The notes under the pieces are model-generated. The model saw only the letters and a program-made list of their open reading frames with translations, was not told where the DNA came from and did not search any database. Below, in pieces: positions 48,121-58,377 of a DNA stretch of 64,000 nucleotides. The translations under genes and the position numbers were made by a program. The first letter of the stretch is position 1, and the number at the start of each line of letters is the position of its first letter. Source of the stretch: Laguncularia racemosa (Eukaryota > Streptophyta > Magnoliopsida > Myrtales > Combretaceae); assembly GCA_037954665.1 (NCBI GenBank), contig JBBMOL010000065.1:496001-560000 (forward strand), written 5' to 3'.

Positions 48121-51100
48121 TGGCATCTTCATTTTATACCAAGGTTCTTGTCTCGCTTATAGACAACGGGTCGCGGTTTTCCACTTTAGGTGTTTGGGCG
48201 TCTTAGGCAACGAATTTCCGAACGTATTGGTATTGGGTTTCGCCACGGGTTGGCGTGGTTCATATCAGTTTGGTATCAGAGCTTTGGTTTGTCAAAACAT
48301 CAGTTCAGTTTGAGGAAGGTAACATCAAAACCCTACTCCAATCGTTCATATCAATTATCGTATTCAATTTCATAGTATTGATTGTCTTTTGATAGTGTAA
48401 TATTGTCTAGGCGATTGTAAAAAAAAAAAATAAAGAGTAAAAATCACAACAAAAAAAAAGGAAGAGAAAAGAAAAGAAAAGAAAAACGTGATCAAGAGCA
48501 ACAACTAAGACAAAAAAAAAAAAAATCGGATAGAAAAATAGAGGAAAATTTACGAACCCTAGAGTTGTTTTGAATTCTACGGAAGAAATTGATGTAGTTC
48601 GGGTTAGTTCTAAGAGAATTGAGAAGAGGAAATTAGCGAGTTGATATCATCATTATTTGTGAGAATACACGAGTGACTGTGTGATATCATCATTTGAGCG
48701 AAACACGTAAGGGTGTGTATCGTGAGGTTTAATTATATATATATCTGTGTTAGTACTAATCTTTTCTGTAGGAACTATGTCGAGACAACATTCTCCTGAA
48801 GGTGTGAGGGGAAGGTTTGATGCTAGGTTAGTAATTGAGGCATTGAGAGGAGAAATGAAGAGGATGTTCCAAGAGGGAATGGAACAAATTCATGAGACGG
48901 TAGAGCAAAGACTAGAGCAATCCACAAATGTATTCCAAGGGTGTAAGAGGGAGAGTCGTTTTAGGAGAGTACCGAGGGGTGGAGATGAAATGATGGATGA
49001 TGACTTTGATGAGCCTTCTGTTGGGAGTTATAGAGGTTATAGTGGTTGGAATAGAGGAACTGGGGATTGGGAAGATAGAGGAGATAGGAAAAGAGAGAAT
49101 ACCTTTCATACTAGATGTTATCTAGGTGATCACATTTGTAGTTTGATCATTGATGGAGGGAGTTGCACCAATATAGTGAGTAATTTTATTGTTGAGAGTC
49201 TGGGGCTCAAAACTGTTAGATACCCTAGTCTATATAAATTACAGTGGTTGAATGATAGTAGAGAGACTAAGGTGAGTAAGTAAGCCTTGATTGGTTTTCG
49301 CATTGGTAGATATAAGGATGAGGTGTCATGCGACATAGTGCCAATGCAAACATATCATGTGTTGTTGGGGAGGCCATGGAAATTTGATAGGAAGGTTGTT
49401 CATGACGGCTTTTCTAACAAGTATACGCTTGTTCACCAGGGGAAAAGCTTTAATCTTAAACCTTTAACACCTAAACAAGTGTATGAGGATCAGTTGCAGT
49501 TACAACAGTCGTTTGCAAAACACAAGGTGAGTGAAAAGCAGAGGGAGAGTGAGAGAGCAAAAGACAATGAGAAAGAAAAGGAATAGAAAAGTCAAGATCA
49601 AAAGGAAAAAGAGAGGAAGGCTAGAAAGAGTGTGAGAGACCAAGTTGAATGGGGATCAACTTTGGTGGTGAGTGAAAAGGAGAGTGCAACCTTGCAAAAG
49701 GAGAGTTGTGTGGAAAGAGCGAGTGTAGTGAGGAGAGCGTTAGTAATGAGGCAACCTATGATATTGCTGGTTTTCAAAGAAACATGTTTAAGTACTAACG
49801 AATTATCTAACTCTTTGCCTAGTGTGGTTGTGTCTCTTGTGCAGGACTTTGAAAATATCTTTTCGAAGGAACTCCAAAGGCAAGTCGATGAATTAATGGA
49901 GAAGGGGTGCGTGAGAGAAGGCATGAGACCATGTGCAGTGCCTGTGATTGTGGTGCCTAAGAAGGATGGGTCATGGAGAATGTGTGTTGACTGCCGCGCC
50001 ATCAACAACATTACGGTAAAGTATCGTCATCCTATTCCTTGCTTAGATGACTTCTTAGATTGGTTATATGAGTATAGTGTCATTCCTCATGAGCCTTGGA
50101 TAGACATTTCCATAGATTTTGTGTTAGGATTACCTAGGTCTAGACATGATCGAGATTCTATTTTTGTGGCTGTGGATAGGATTTCTAAAATGGTTCATTT
50201 CTTTCCTTGTCATAAAACTGATGTTTCTATACACATTGTTGAATTGTTCTTTAGAGAGGTAATGCGTCCGCATGGTATACCTAGTAGCATTGTTAGTGAT
50301 TGGGATGTAAAGATTTCATGTCATTGTTGGAGAGTAGTGTGGGAAAAGTGGGGAAATAAACTAATGTTTTTAACTATCCATCACCCACAAACTGATGGGC
50401 AAATTGATGTGGTTAATAGGACTTTAATTCAATTGTTAGGGGCAATCATAGAGAAGAATATTAGGACTTGGAAGGATTGTCTACTATTTGTGGAGTTTGC
50501 ATATAATAGGGCTTTACATAGCACTACTCATTGTTCACCATTTGAGATTGTGTATAGTTTTAACCCATTGGATCCTATTTATTTATTGCCATTGCAACTT
50601 AACAAGTTTGTGAGTTTTGAGGCTGATCCTACAGCAGATTTTGTGAGAAAGCTACATGCATAGGTAAAGAGTAGGATTGAAAAACAAAATGCCTAGGTAG
50701 CTTCAAGGGTAAACAAGGGTAGGAGACCCATGAATTTTCAGCCTGGAGATTGGGTTTGGGTGCATTTTCGCAAGGAGAGGTTTCCATTGCAGAGGAAATC
50801 TAAGTTGAAGCCTAGAGGCGATGGACCAATTCAAATTCTTGAGCGCATCAATGATAATGCATACAAGAAAGCTTTACCAGGTAAGTATCCAGTAAGTGTC
50901 ACGTTTAATGTTACTGATCTGAGTCCATTTGATGCAGGCAATGATTTGAGGACAAATCCTTTTCAAGAGGAGGGGAATGATGAGATCCACGATAAGAGCC
51001 AAGCTGGAAGAAGAAATGTGGATCCTCTTGAAGTGCCGCCTGGACCGATCACAAGAAATCGAGCGAAGCGATTCAAGGAAGCACTTAATGGGTTGATAAA

Positions 51101-51130
51101 GGTTGTCCATGAAGCCGGAAAGGATTGGAG
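48121..51130 (+). mobile_element. Element A: multiply deleted gypsy element
   Basis: The last about 147 bases of a 5' LTR (48121-48267, ending TTCATATCA) match the inverse of 60968-61110 in element C. Primer site, leader and a frame-preserving, heavily deleted polyprotein follow. The 3' LTR is missing. At about 51130 the sequence switches to the LTR of element B. The 5' LTR is cut where it meets Athila LTR3. Confidence 0.85.
48271..48282 (+). other. Element A primer-binding site (initiator tRNA-Met)
   Basis: TGGTATCAGAGC, three bases past the LTR end ATATCA. Confidence 0.9.
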
Positions 51131-51146
51131 TCGGCCTAAAATGTAA
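48777..51146 (+). pseudogene. Element A gag-protease-RT-integrase polyprotein with internal deletions
   Basis: The ATG at 48777 (MSRQHSPEG) follows a pyrimidine tract and TAG, resembling a splice acceptor. A single phase runs 2.37 kb to the end, with stops at 49281 (TAA), 49584, 50661 and 50694 (TAG). In order: about 70 gag residues, then straight to the protease (ENTFHTRC; IIDGGSCTNI near 49146; YHVLLGRPWKFDRK). A Lys/Glu-rich linker follows, then the reverse-transcriptase start only (VPKKDGSWRMCVDCRAINN). This is spliced directly into the integrase core (PWIDISIDFVLGLPRSR near 50095) and the C-terminal GPY/F-type region (GDGPIQILERINDNAYK). Capsid, zinc knuckle, RT palm, RNase H and the integrase HHCC domain are gone. 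The third integrase acid is Asp (GQIDVVN) instead of Glu. Confidence 0.88.
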
Positions 51147-51680
51147 GCCGCTGGCTTTTGTTGCCAGCTTAAGTGAAGGCCGCCAGCCTTGAATGTTTTT
51201 GCACCAATTTTTAGGATGTTATAAATAGGGACCTTAAGGTTTTTTCGTGAGAGATGAACATTTTTTGTTAAAAGGACAGAAACACTTGAGTGTTGTGAAT
51301 CCTCTTTGGATATCTTTGAATATTGGGGATTGAATTCTTTTCTCTTTATTTTTGTTGTTGATATCAAATTCTTGGTTCTATAGGATTTGTAGCGAGCATC
51401 GTTATTGAATTCGTGGAATTTTTTAACCGTAGTGATTGATTTGTAGAATGTGGGCTCTATCGTTCTATATTTTGATTGCTAAACAGTTTAATTTTATCAA
51501 TCTTGACATCTATAGATTGATAATTTTATTCATGTCTTTGATTTTATGTGTTAGTATTAAAATCCAGAAAACCTTAAAATTTGGAGTTATTTGATTGTTG
51601 TTGACGATTTGGTTGTGTGTGAAGGAATTCGAATCCATTTTCGAATCATTCGGATTCTGAGTATACCGAGTTCCGCGTCA
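51131..51680 (+). repeat. Element B 5' LTR, truncated at the left
   Basis: It starts inside the LTR at GGCCTAAAATG, joined to element A's coding end. TTATAAATAGGG near 51220 is the likely promoter. It ends TTCCGCGTCA. Confidence 0.85.
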
Positions 51681-51682
51681 TT

Positions 51683-51694
51683 TGGTATTAGAGT
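51683..51694 (+). other. Element B primer-binding site, diverged
   Basis: TGGTATTAGAGT against TGGTATCAGAGC. Two C-to-T changes separate it from the initiator tRNA-Met site. Confidence 0.75.
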
Positions 51695-52052
51695 GAAGGT
51701 TGGATTCGTAAGGAATCAGAGTGAAGGTTGGATTCATAAGGGTTCAAAGCGAAGGATTCGATCAGATCGTGGGTTAAATTGGTAAGGTTGTTGATTCTCA
51801 ATTCAAATTGTAGTTTTAATTCAATACTGTCATTGGTTGGGAAATCTGGAAATTTATTTTGTGAATTATATTGCTGAGAATTGGTGATTGGTTTATTATT
51901 GAGAATTGGGGGTTTTGTGAATATTTTTGCTGAATTCAGTTGTTGAGTGTTGAATTGCTGTGAAATTGGTGTTTGGGGCTGTTGTTGAGAATTTGGGTTT
52001 TGGTGAATTTCTATTGCTGATTATTGAAGGGTAGAGATGTTGTTGCAAGGAA

Positions 52053-53722
52053 GTGTTCAAAACAACAACAATAGGAATGATGTTGATAATGGGGGGTGAG
52101 GTTGTGACTAGGGCTAAGTTCAATCAAATCCAAGAAAATCTTAGATTGATTATGGAGAGATTGGAGGTTAGGGATAGAAGAAGCTATAGTGGTGTAGGAA
52201 ATAGGATGAGACACTCTAGTAGTGAATCTGATGCTAGTAGTGGAAGGAATAGGAGAGGAAACAATGTTGACAGGCGTAAAGGGATTGAAAGCATTAAGCT
52301 GAAAATTCCACCTTTCACTAGTAGTAGTAAACCAGAGGAATTTCTAGACTAGGTGCCACGGGTTGAGAAGGTATTCGATTGTTATGAGTGGGATGAGTGC
52401 ATGAAGGTGAAGATGGCGTCTTTAGCATTCTTTGAATATGCTAGTTTGTGGTGGGATAAATTACAAGCTGAGAGACATAGGGCTGATGAGGAGAAAGTGC
52501 ATTCATGTGCCTTGATGAAAAGGTTGATGAGATGCAGATTTGTGCCAAACTACTATAAACAGGAGATGCTGATGGAGTTGCAATCCTTGAGGCAGGGTAA
52601 GAAGAGCATAGAAGAGTATGTGAAGGAGTTTGAGACATTAGTGGCAAGATGTGATATTAGGGAAACATTAGATGAATCCATAGCTCGTTTCATCAATGGG
52701 TTGAAGATGGACATTGCCAGTGTAGTGGAGCTCCAGCATTATCAAACTCTTGAGGATGTGATTAAATTAGCCAGTCGGGTTGAACGACATCAGCGCAGGC
52801 AGGATCAGAGATGGCGGGATCAGAAATCATATCAACACCATAAATCAGATGATGGTGAGAGGGAGAAGGAAAGGAAGGAAAAGGGAAAAGCAATTGCTAG
52901 TGAGGTTGTTAACCAAACACAGCAAAAGAGGAGCAAGGATATCAAATGCTTCAGGTGTTTAGGATTTGGCCATATTGCTTCCCAATGTCCTAATAAAAGG
53001 GTTATGGTCATCAAGGAGGACAAAGTTGAGAGTGAGGAAGAAGAACAGAAGAGTATTGAGGTAGAAGAGGAAGATGAAGACATTATAGCGAGTCTAGTAC
53101 AGGGAGATATGCTAATGGTTCAGCAAGATGAAACTGTTCCTAATCAGAGGGCCAATTTATTTCATATCTAGGGCATGGTGCAGGGAAAGACATGTTTAAT
53201 TGTAGTTGACACAGGCAGTTGCACTAATGTTGCTTCAGCAAACTGGGTTACTAAATTGGGTTTGTAGGTGGAGTAGCATCCAAGACCTTATACACTTCAT
53301 TGGTTGAGTCCACAAGGAGCTATTCATGTACACAAACAGGTTCATGTTCCATTTCTTATTGGTGATTATACTGACGAAATTGTTTGTGATGTAGCTCCCA
53401 TGGAAGCTACACATTTGATCCTTGGAAGACCTTGGCAGTATGACCTCAGAGCCAAGTATGATGGATACACCAATGAGTATACCATTCAGCAACAGGACAA
53501 GACATACAAGCTTCTTCCTATGAGTCCAACTGAAGTACAACATACAAGACTGATTTGCCTAAAGAAGCCCAAGGGAAAAAGGAGTTTGTTTATGTGGCCC
53601 ATAGGATGGACGATACAGATTCGAGGTCGAATCAATTTCAACATGGAGGGAATAATACGATTCCAAGAGCAAAAATATGAGCACCAACAAAAGGAGGACA
53701 TAGGCGTCGGGAGGACCCAAGG
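52053..53722 (+). pseudogene. Element B gag-protease, single frame
   Basis: One phase runs from 52053 to 53753. The first stop (TAG, 52350) falls where gypsy gags have Trp after FLD. The second (53169) lies between gag and protease, and more lie near 53265. 52353-53171 (272 codons) holds the gag core (VFDCYEWDECMKVKMASLAF, YASLWWDKLQAERH, QSLRQGKKSIEEYVKEFETL) and a perfect CCHC knuckle CFRCLGFGHIASQC near 52950. A strongly acidic tail follows. The protease has VVDTGSCTNVA near 53205 and HLILGRPWQYD near 53410. The frame then runs into the 3' LTR. The start codon is uncertain; an inner Met near 52083 is also possible. Catalytic pol domains are absent. Confidence 0.88.
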
Positions 53723-54346
53723 TGAAGTCCGGCCAGCCTTAAGCCAGCCTTGAATAAAGGCCGGCCGAATCCAATTTAAGGCTGTTGGCCTTAGAGCCGG
53801 CCTAAAATGTAGGCCACCGGCTTTTGTTGCCGGCCTAAGTGAAGGCTGCCAGCCTTGAATGTTTTCGCACCAATTTTTAGGATGTTATAAATAGGGACCT
53901 TAGGGTTTTTTCGTGAGAGATGAACATTATTGGTTCAAAAGACAGAGACACTTGAGTGTTGTGAATCCTCTTTGGATATCTTTGAATATTGGGGATTAAA
54001 TTCTTTTCTCTTTATTCTTGTTGTTGATATCAAATTCTTGGTTCTATAGGATTTGTGGTGAGCATCGTTATTGAATTCGTGGAATTCTTTAACCGTAGTG
54101 ATTGATTTGTAGAACATGGGCTTTATCGTTCTATATTTTGATTACGAAATAGTTTAATTTTATCAATCTTGGCATCTATAGATTGATAATTTTATTCATA
54201 TCTTTGATTTTATGCGTTAGTACTAAAATCCAGAAAACCCTAAAATTTGGAGTTATTTGATTGTTGTTGACGATTTGGTTGTGTGTGAAGGAATTCGAAT
54301 CCATTTTCGAATCATTTGGATTTTGAGCATACCGAGTTCCGCGTCA
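53723..54346 (+). repeat. Element B 3' LTR
   Basis: The start is inferred (TGAAGTCCGG after a purine-rich stretch). The end TTCCGCGTCA matches the 5' LTR. It contains several GGCCGG or CCGGCC words in 53727-53845 and TTATAAATAGGG near 53886. Confidence 0.75.
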
Positions 54347-55135
54347 CTTAGCAAAAATCACAATCAATTTCCAATACAATAAACAACAATTTCGCATGCA
54401 TAGGATATCATTAAGTTTCCCACTCACTTGTTTAGGGTTGTCGTAATCTTAGCCGGAGTCGAGCAATTCTAGCGGGTAACCTCTTGGCGTTCCTCTTGAA
54501 ATCAGTGTCATTCTGTGATGCTTTCTCAACCTAACTATAGAAAACCGCATCTCCACTTGACTTTAGTAGCCTTCTAGCTCTTGACATGTGTACTCTGCTC
54601 ATCTTGTGATTGATGACAAGGAGTGAAGTTTCCTCCTTAAGGAACTTTAAGCGAACAAGATTCGAATGTTGAACTTCCTACGAATCTGTGCTTCCAACAC
54701 ACCAAGTTGCTGTGATTGACTATCTGCTTTCCTTGTATAGAGTTCGAGCGATAGAATGTCTTTGACTTGCCAAATTTGGAATTCCTTCTTTCGTATACAC
54801 AAAATACCCTTAGAAAGGACAACTGAAGATTTTGTATTAAGGTATTTAGCCAAGAATGATTTTCCCCAACATTCTTTGAACATTCCATTGTGAAATCCAT
54901 TTCCTTCCAAATATTCCCCAAGCCATCATCTTGGATGTTGCTTGAATCATTCCCTTTACTATCTACACCATCATAGATGCTTCCCTTGTCCATGAAGCAT
55001 CTTTGAACCTTTCGTTTAACCAATTGTCTCTAATATCTTCCAACGAACTACTTGTATGATAACTTGTAGGATTTAGCAATCCTTAAAGGTTTTGTATCAT
55101 CTTCTTTCTTCTCTTCTTTATCAATATTTCCACCT
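54347..55135. other. Spacer with one unexplained minus-strand frame
   Basis: A 128-codon minus-strand frame (54637-55023) has no motif I recognise and overlaps an 87-codon frame in another phase. Base composition is more balanced than in the flanks. It could be decayed retroelement or gene sequence. I see no support for function. Confidence 0.3.
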
Positions 55136-56137
55136 ATGGGTTCCTCATACTTTCTACTGGTTTTCATCCTCACTCACGCTTCCATCATATATAAACTAAC
55201 CTTTCCCACACATTACATGCACACCAACATATTTTTATCCATATACATACACACTTCGCACACCACGTACACACCTATACATATATACACACAACTATAT
55301 CATATACCAAATTGCACACATCGACAACTGCACATTTTTATCCTCTTTTCTCCTCAAGTTTACATGCACACACACCACTAGTGCATACATACACACATGC
55401 TCCTTCCACTTCCCACACCCTTAACACACACATACACACATGCCACACATATACTTCACACCACCAATACATACTTGCCCACATATTCTACACACATTAC
55501 ACACTTCCCATATCCATACTCACATACCCACACCATACATCATCTCATACACTTACTCACATACTCTATATACACCTTACACCATCAATACACATGCCTA
55601 CATACTTTACACACACCACATTCGCCTTCCATACATATACACACTTGCTAAATACTCTACACATCCTACACCTTCAATACACATACATACTCTCTTGCAC
55701 ACATCACATATCATCACTAACACATACACACATCCTTACACACACTACACAGTTTCAACCACACATACACACATCCTTACATACACTACTCACCATCACC
55801 TACACTTACACACATCCCCACACACACCTTGCACTATCATTCACACATATACACACTTTCCCACATACATCACACCCTTACACACATTACGCATCACCGC
55901 ACATATGCACATATACATCCTTCTACATTCTACACACCACCACACACACTTACATACATAGCCTTACATCCTGTACACTTTCACCCACATAGCCTTATAC
56001 ACCTCACACACCTTCAATAACACATACACATATACACATCCTTATATACACACACACATACACATCCCATTCGCCCTACACCTCTTCACATACATACACA
56101 CACATCTCTATGTACACCTCACATTCCCTTACATTTA
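55136..56137. repeat. CA-rich low-complexity tract (1 kb)
   Basis: About 1 kb of imperfect CACA, TACACA and CATACA words on the plus strand. Plus-strand frames up to 226 codons here are His/Thr/Tyr/Pro text produced by the repeat in every phase and are not genes. The leaders of T1, T2, T5 and T7 are milder versions of the same composition, so it may be an expanded leader. No adjoining LTR proves that. Confidence 0.75.
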
Positions 56138-56215
56138 CTTTCTTATTCTTTTCCTCTTTCTTTTCTTCCCTTTTCTTCTCCTTTTCCTTTTTTTCTTTTC
56201 TTTTCTTCCCCCTTT
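56138..56215. repeat. Polypyrimidine tract
   Basis: A nearly pure run of T and C (TTTCTT, TTTTCC words) of about 80 bases, directly after the CA-rich tract. Confidence 0.7.
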
Positions 56216-56339
56216 CTCTCACGGCTTCACCTAGCTAGACATCATCTCATGGGACAACATTTCCTTCTTACATTTTACTCCACTTCACCCTTTCCTCCCT
56301 ATTGGTTTGTTGATACACGTATGCTCGAGATCTAATCAC

Positions 56340-57150
56340 CTAAGGAGGAGGTTGCTACTATGGTTGTTGTCGTAGCCATTGGTGTGGTTGTTGCTGCCAT
56401 TGTTATTATAGTCCTCCACCCTTGGGCACACACATATACACACAACCATCCATCGTGCCTCCTTTAGTGCCTACCAACCGGAGCATCCGCAACCATGATG
56501 TCGTTGTTTCTAGTCGGTGAACCTCACCTAAGTGTTGTCTGTCGTCACTATCATTATAGGTGCGATCTGTTGTGGTTGTCGTTGCTATTGTCGCTGTTAC
56601 TATCATCGCCATGATCGTCATTGCAACTATTGCTACGGTCATTGTTGGGGTTGTTTTTGTTGTCATTAGGCTCATTGTTATAGTTGCTGTAGAGATCACC
56701 ATTGCTGCCGTTATTGAGGATTGTGGCCGCTATCATCGTAGTTTTCATTGACACCGGTGTAGTTACTGCTGTGCCATTGCTGTCACCGCCGTTGGACTCT
56801 TCTCCCATACATACGTCTTTATGCCCACTTACATACAAACACCAGCACACCTTCATGCACACACCATCCACCCCCGTTGCTGTTGCTGTTGTAGGCCCGT
56901 CATTATTATGGTCGAGGTCGTCATGGCCGCTACCATTGCCGTAGTTACTATGGTTGCTGCAGTTGTTGCCTCCATCATTGGGAAAGGAGACAAGACGGAC
57001 ACGACACCAAGTCGTTGTCTATTACCCTACTGTTGATGCCACCGCCATTGCTGTTGGGATTGTGGCCATTGCAATTGCCATTGTTGGAGTCACTGTTACT
57101 TTTGTCGTCGTGTCATTGTTGCTATCCCTATTGCTGCATCGTTGTCATTG
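56340..57150. repeat. Degenerate GTT/GCC/ATT trinucleotide tract
   Basis: Imperfect triplets (GTTGTT, GCCATT, GTCGTC) over about 0.8 kb, clearly richer in G and C than its surroundings. Both strands give Val/Ala/Ile- or Asn/Asp/Ser-rich frames of 60 to 105 codons, as expected of a triplet repeat. I see no domain. Confidence 0.65.
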
Positions 57151-58377
57151 TGATGTGCTCAAAACCAAGCTCAAGCACACAAAACCCAATTGAAAGGCCA
57201 ATTACACAATGAAAATCAAACTAGTCTTAATCTCATGAACATTGGCGTTAATTTCCACTGAATGTAACCAATTCATCAATTAGGATGTAATCAATCATAG
57301 ATCCAAATATGATGATGCTTTGATACCAAAAGATGATGTGCTCAAAAACCAAGGTTAAGCACATGCAAATGAATCAAAGAAACAACTTCAATTCACAAAT
57401 AAAAACCAGTTCAATAGGATCATGAATTGTGTGAACCCTAATGGAGATTTAATGAAATTCGAAGGTTCAAAGTTGCAATTAACAATCCAACAATGATAAT
57501 CTTCTCCAAGAAAACAAAAATCACAAGAATTCCACTTGAATTACACACAAGAACAATAAGATCCAATTCCATAAATCTCCCTTCCCACAATATCCAATTC
57601 ACAGTTCAAAATGATAAACAATTGTTGATGGTGAATCACAAGTGTGATAATTACTCAAAATAAACACACTAATTCGAATTGATACCAATTCAAATTTGAC
57701 CAAGAAATGTTCTAATCCAACCCTAGATATTACACACTAGAGAAGAAAAAGAAAACATAACAATTAGAAATTGATATGACTCACAATTTTAATTGTTGCA
57801 CTCGCCACAATCTCAACTTTTAGAATTTAAATTGATAAGATGAAATTGAACTAGGGAAACCCTAATCTCTGTCATGAAAATGTGAAGTTCTAATATGAAA
57901 AATGGCCCCCTTAAATCCTACTTTAAGCAAGTATTTATACTTGGTCCCTTTAGGGTTAGAAAATGGACAAAATTACAACTATGCCACTTTTAGGGTGGCC
58001 AGTCCTAAATGAAAATTACAATCAAAATGAAAGTATCCCAAAATGATTACAACATAAATAGTCCAAGTAAATAACAAATATATAAAAATTAGTCTTCAAG
58101 ATGCTAGCTCTTCCATAGGATTCGTCGGCCCAATTCATCACCCGTTTAGGTCGATCCATGGATAACCTACAAGTTGAGTTTTAGTGAGTTTGTCCATCAC
58201 CTTGTAAAGCCTGATAAGTGTGCCTGTTGGAATATATAATACATGAATAAAAGAAAAGTGGTTAGTAAATTAATAATTCCAAGGTCGATTTGCTTAAAAT
58301 GGGCCCTCATCACCAAGATTTGAAAACCTTTGGTTCTTGCCCTAATGACAGGTCTTGTCGGATTTTGATTCCTATCA
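57151..58377 (-). repeat. T7 3' LTR with probable extension
   Basis: 57334-58377 matches solo LTR T3, whose edges are proven by a target duplication. 57151-57333 adds a second TGATGTGCTC start plus a primer-site-like GCTTTGATACCA at 57317-57328. This is the same layout as in the T1 LTRs. The TATA palindrome is at 57927-57944. Confidence 0.65.
57927..57944 (-). promoter_or_regulatory. Palindromic TATA region, T7, one mismatch
   Basis: GCAAGTATTTATACTTGG. The core is intact and the last arm base changed. Confidence 0.65.

Larger units (their letters stand above)
51131..54346 (+). mobile_element. Element B: gag-protease gypsy element
   Basis: A 5'-truncated LTR (51131-51680), a primer site, a gag-protease frame, and a 3' LTR of about 624 bases (probably 53723-54346; ends TGA and TCA). 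The LTRs agree closely where both are present. No reverse transcriptase or integrase lies between them. The missing 5' edge prevents a target-duplication check. Confidence 0.85.

Noticed and set aside
54637..55023. 128-codon minus-strand frame as a possible small host gene.
   Set aside because: No motif, a competing overlapping frame, and no promoter or splice context. It is kept only as an unexplained spacer frame.
55312..55992. Open frame of 226 codons on the plus strand, with two more overlapping it.
   Set aside because: All phases are open because the DNA is a CA-rich repeat. The product is low-complexity His/Thr/Tyr text with no domain.
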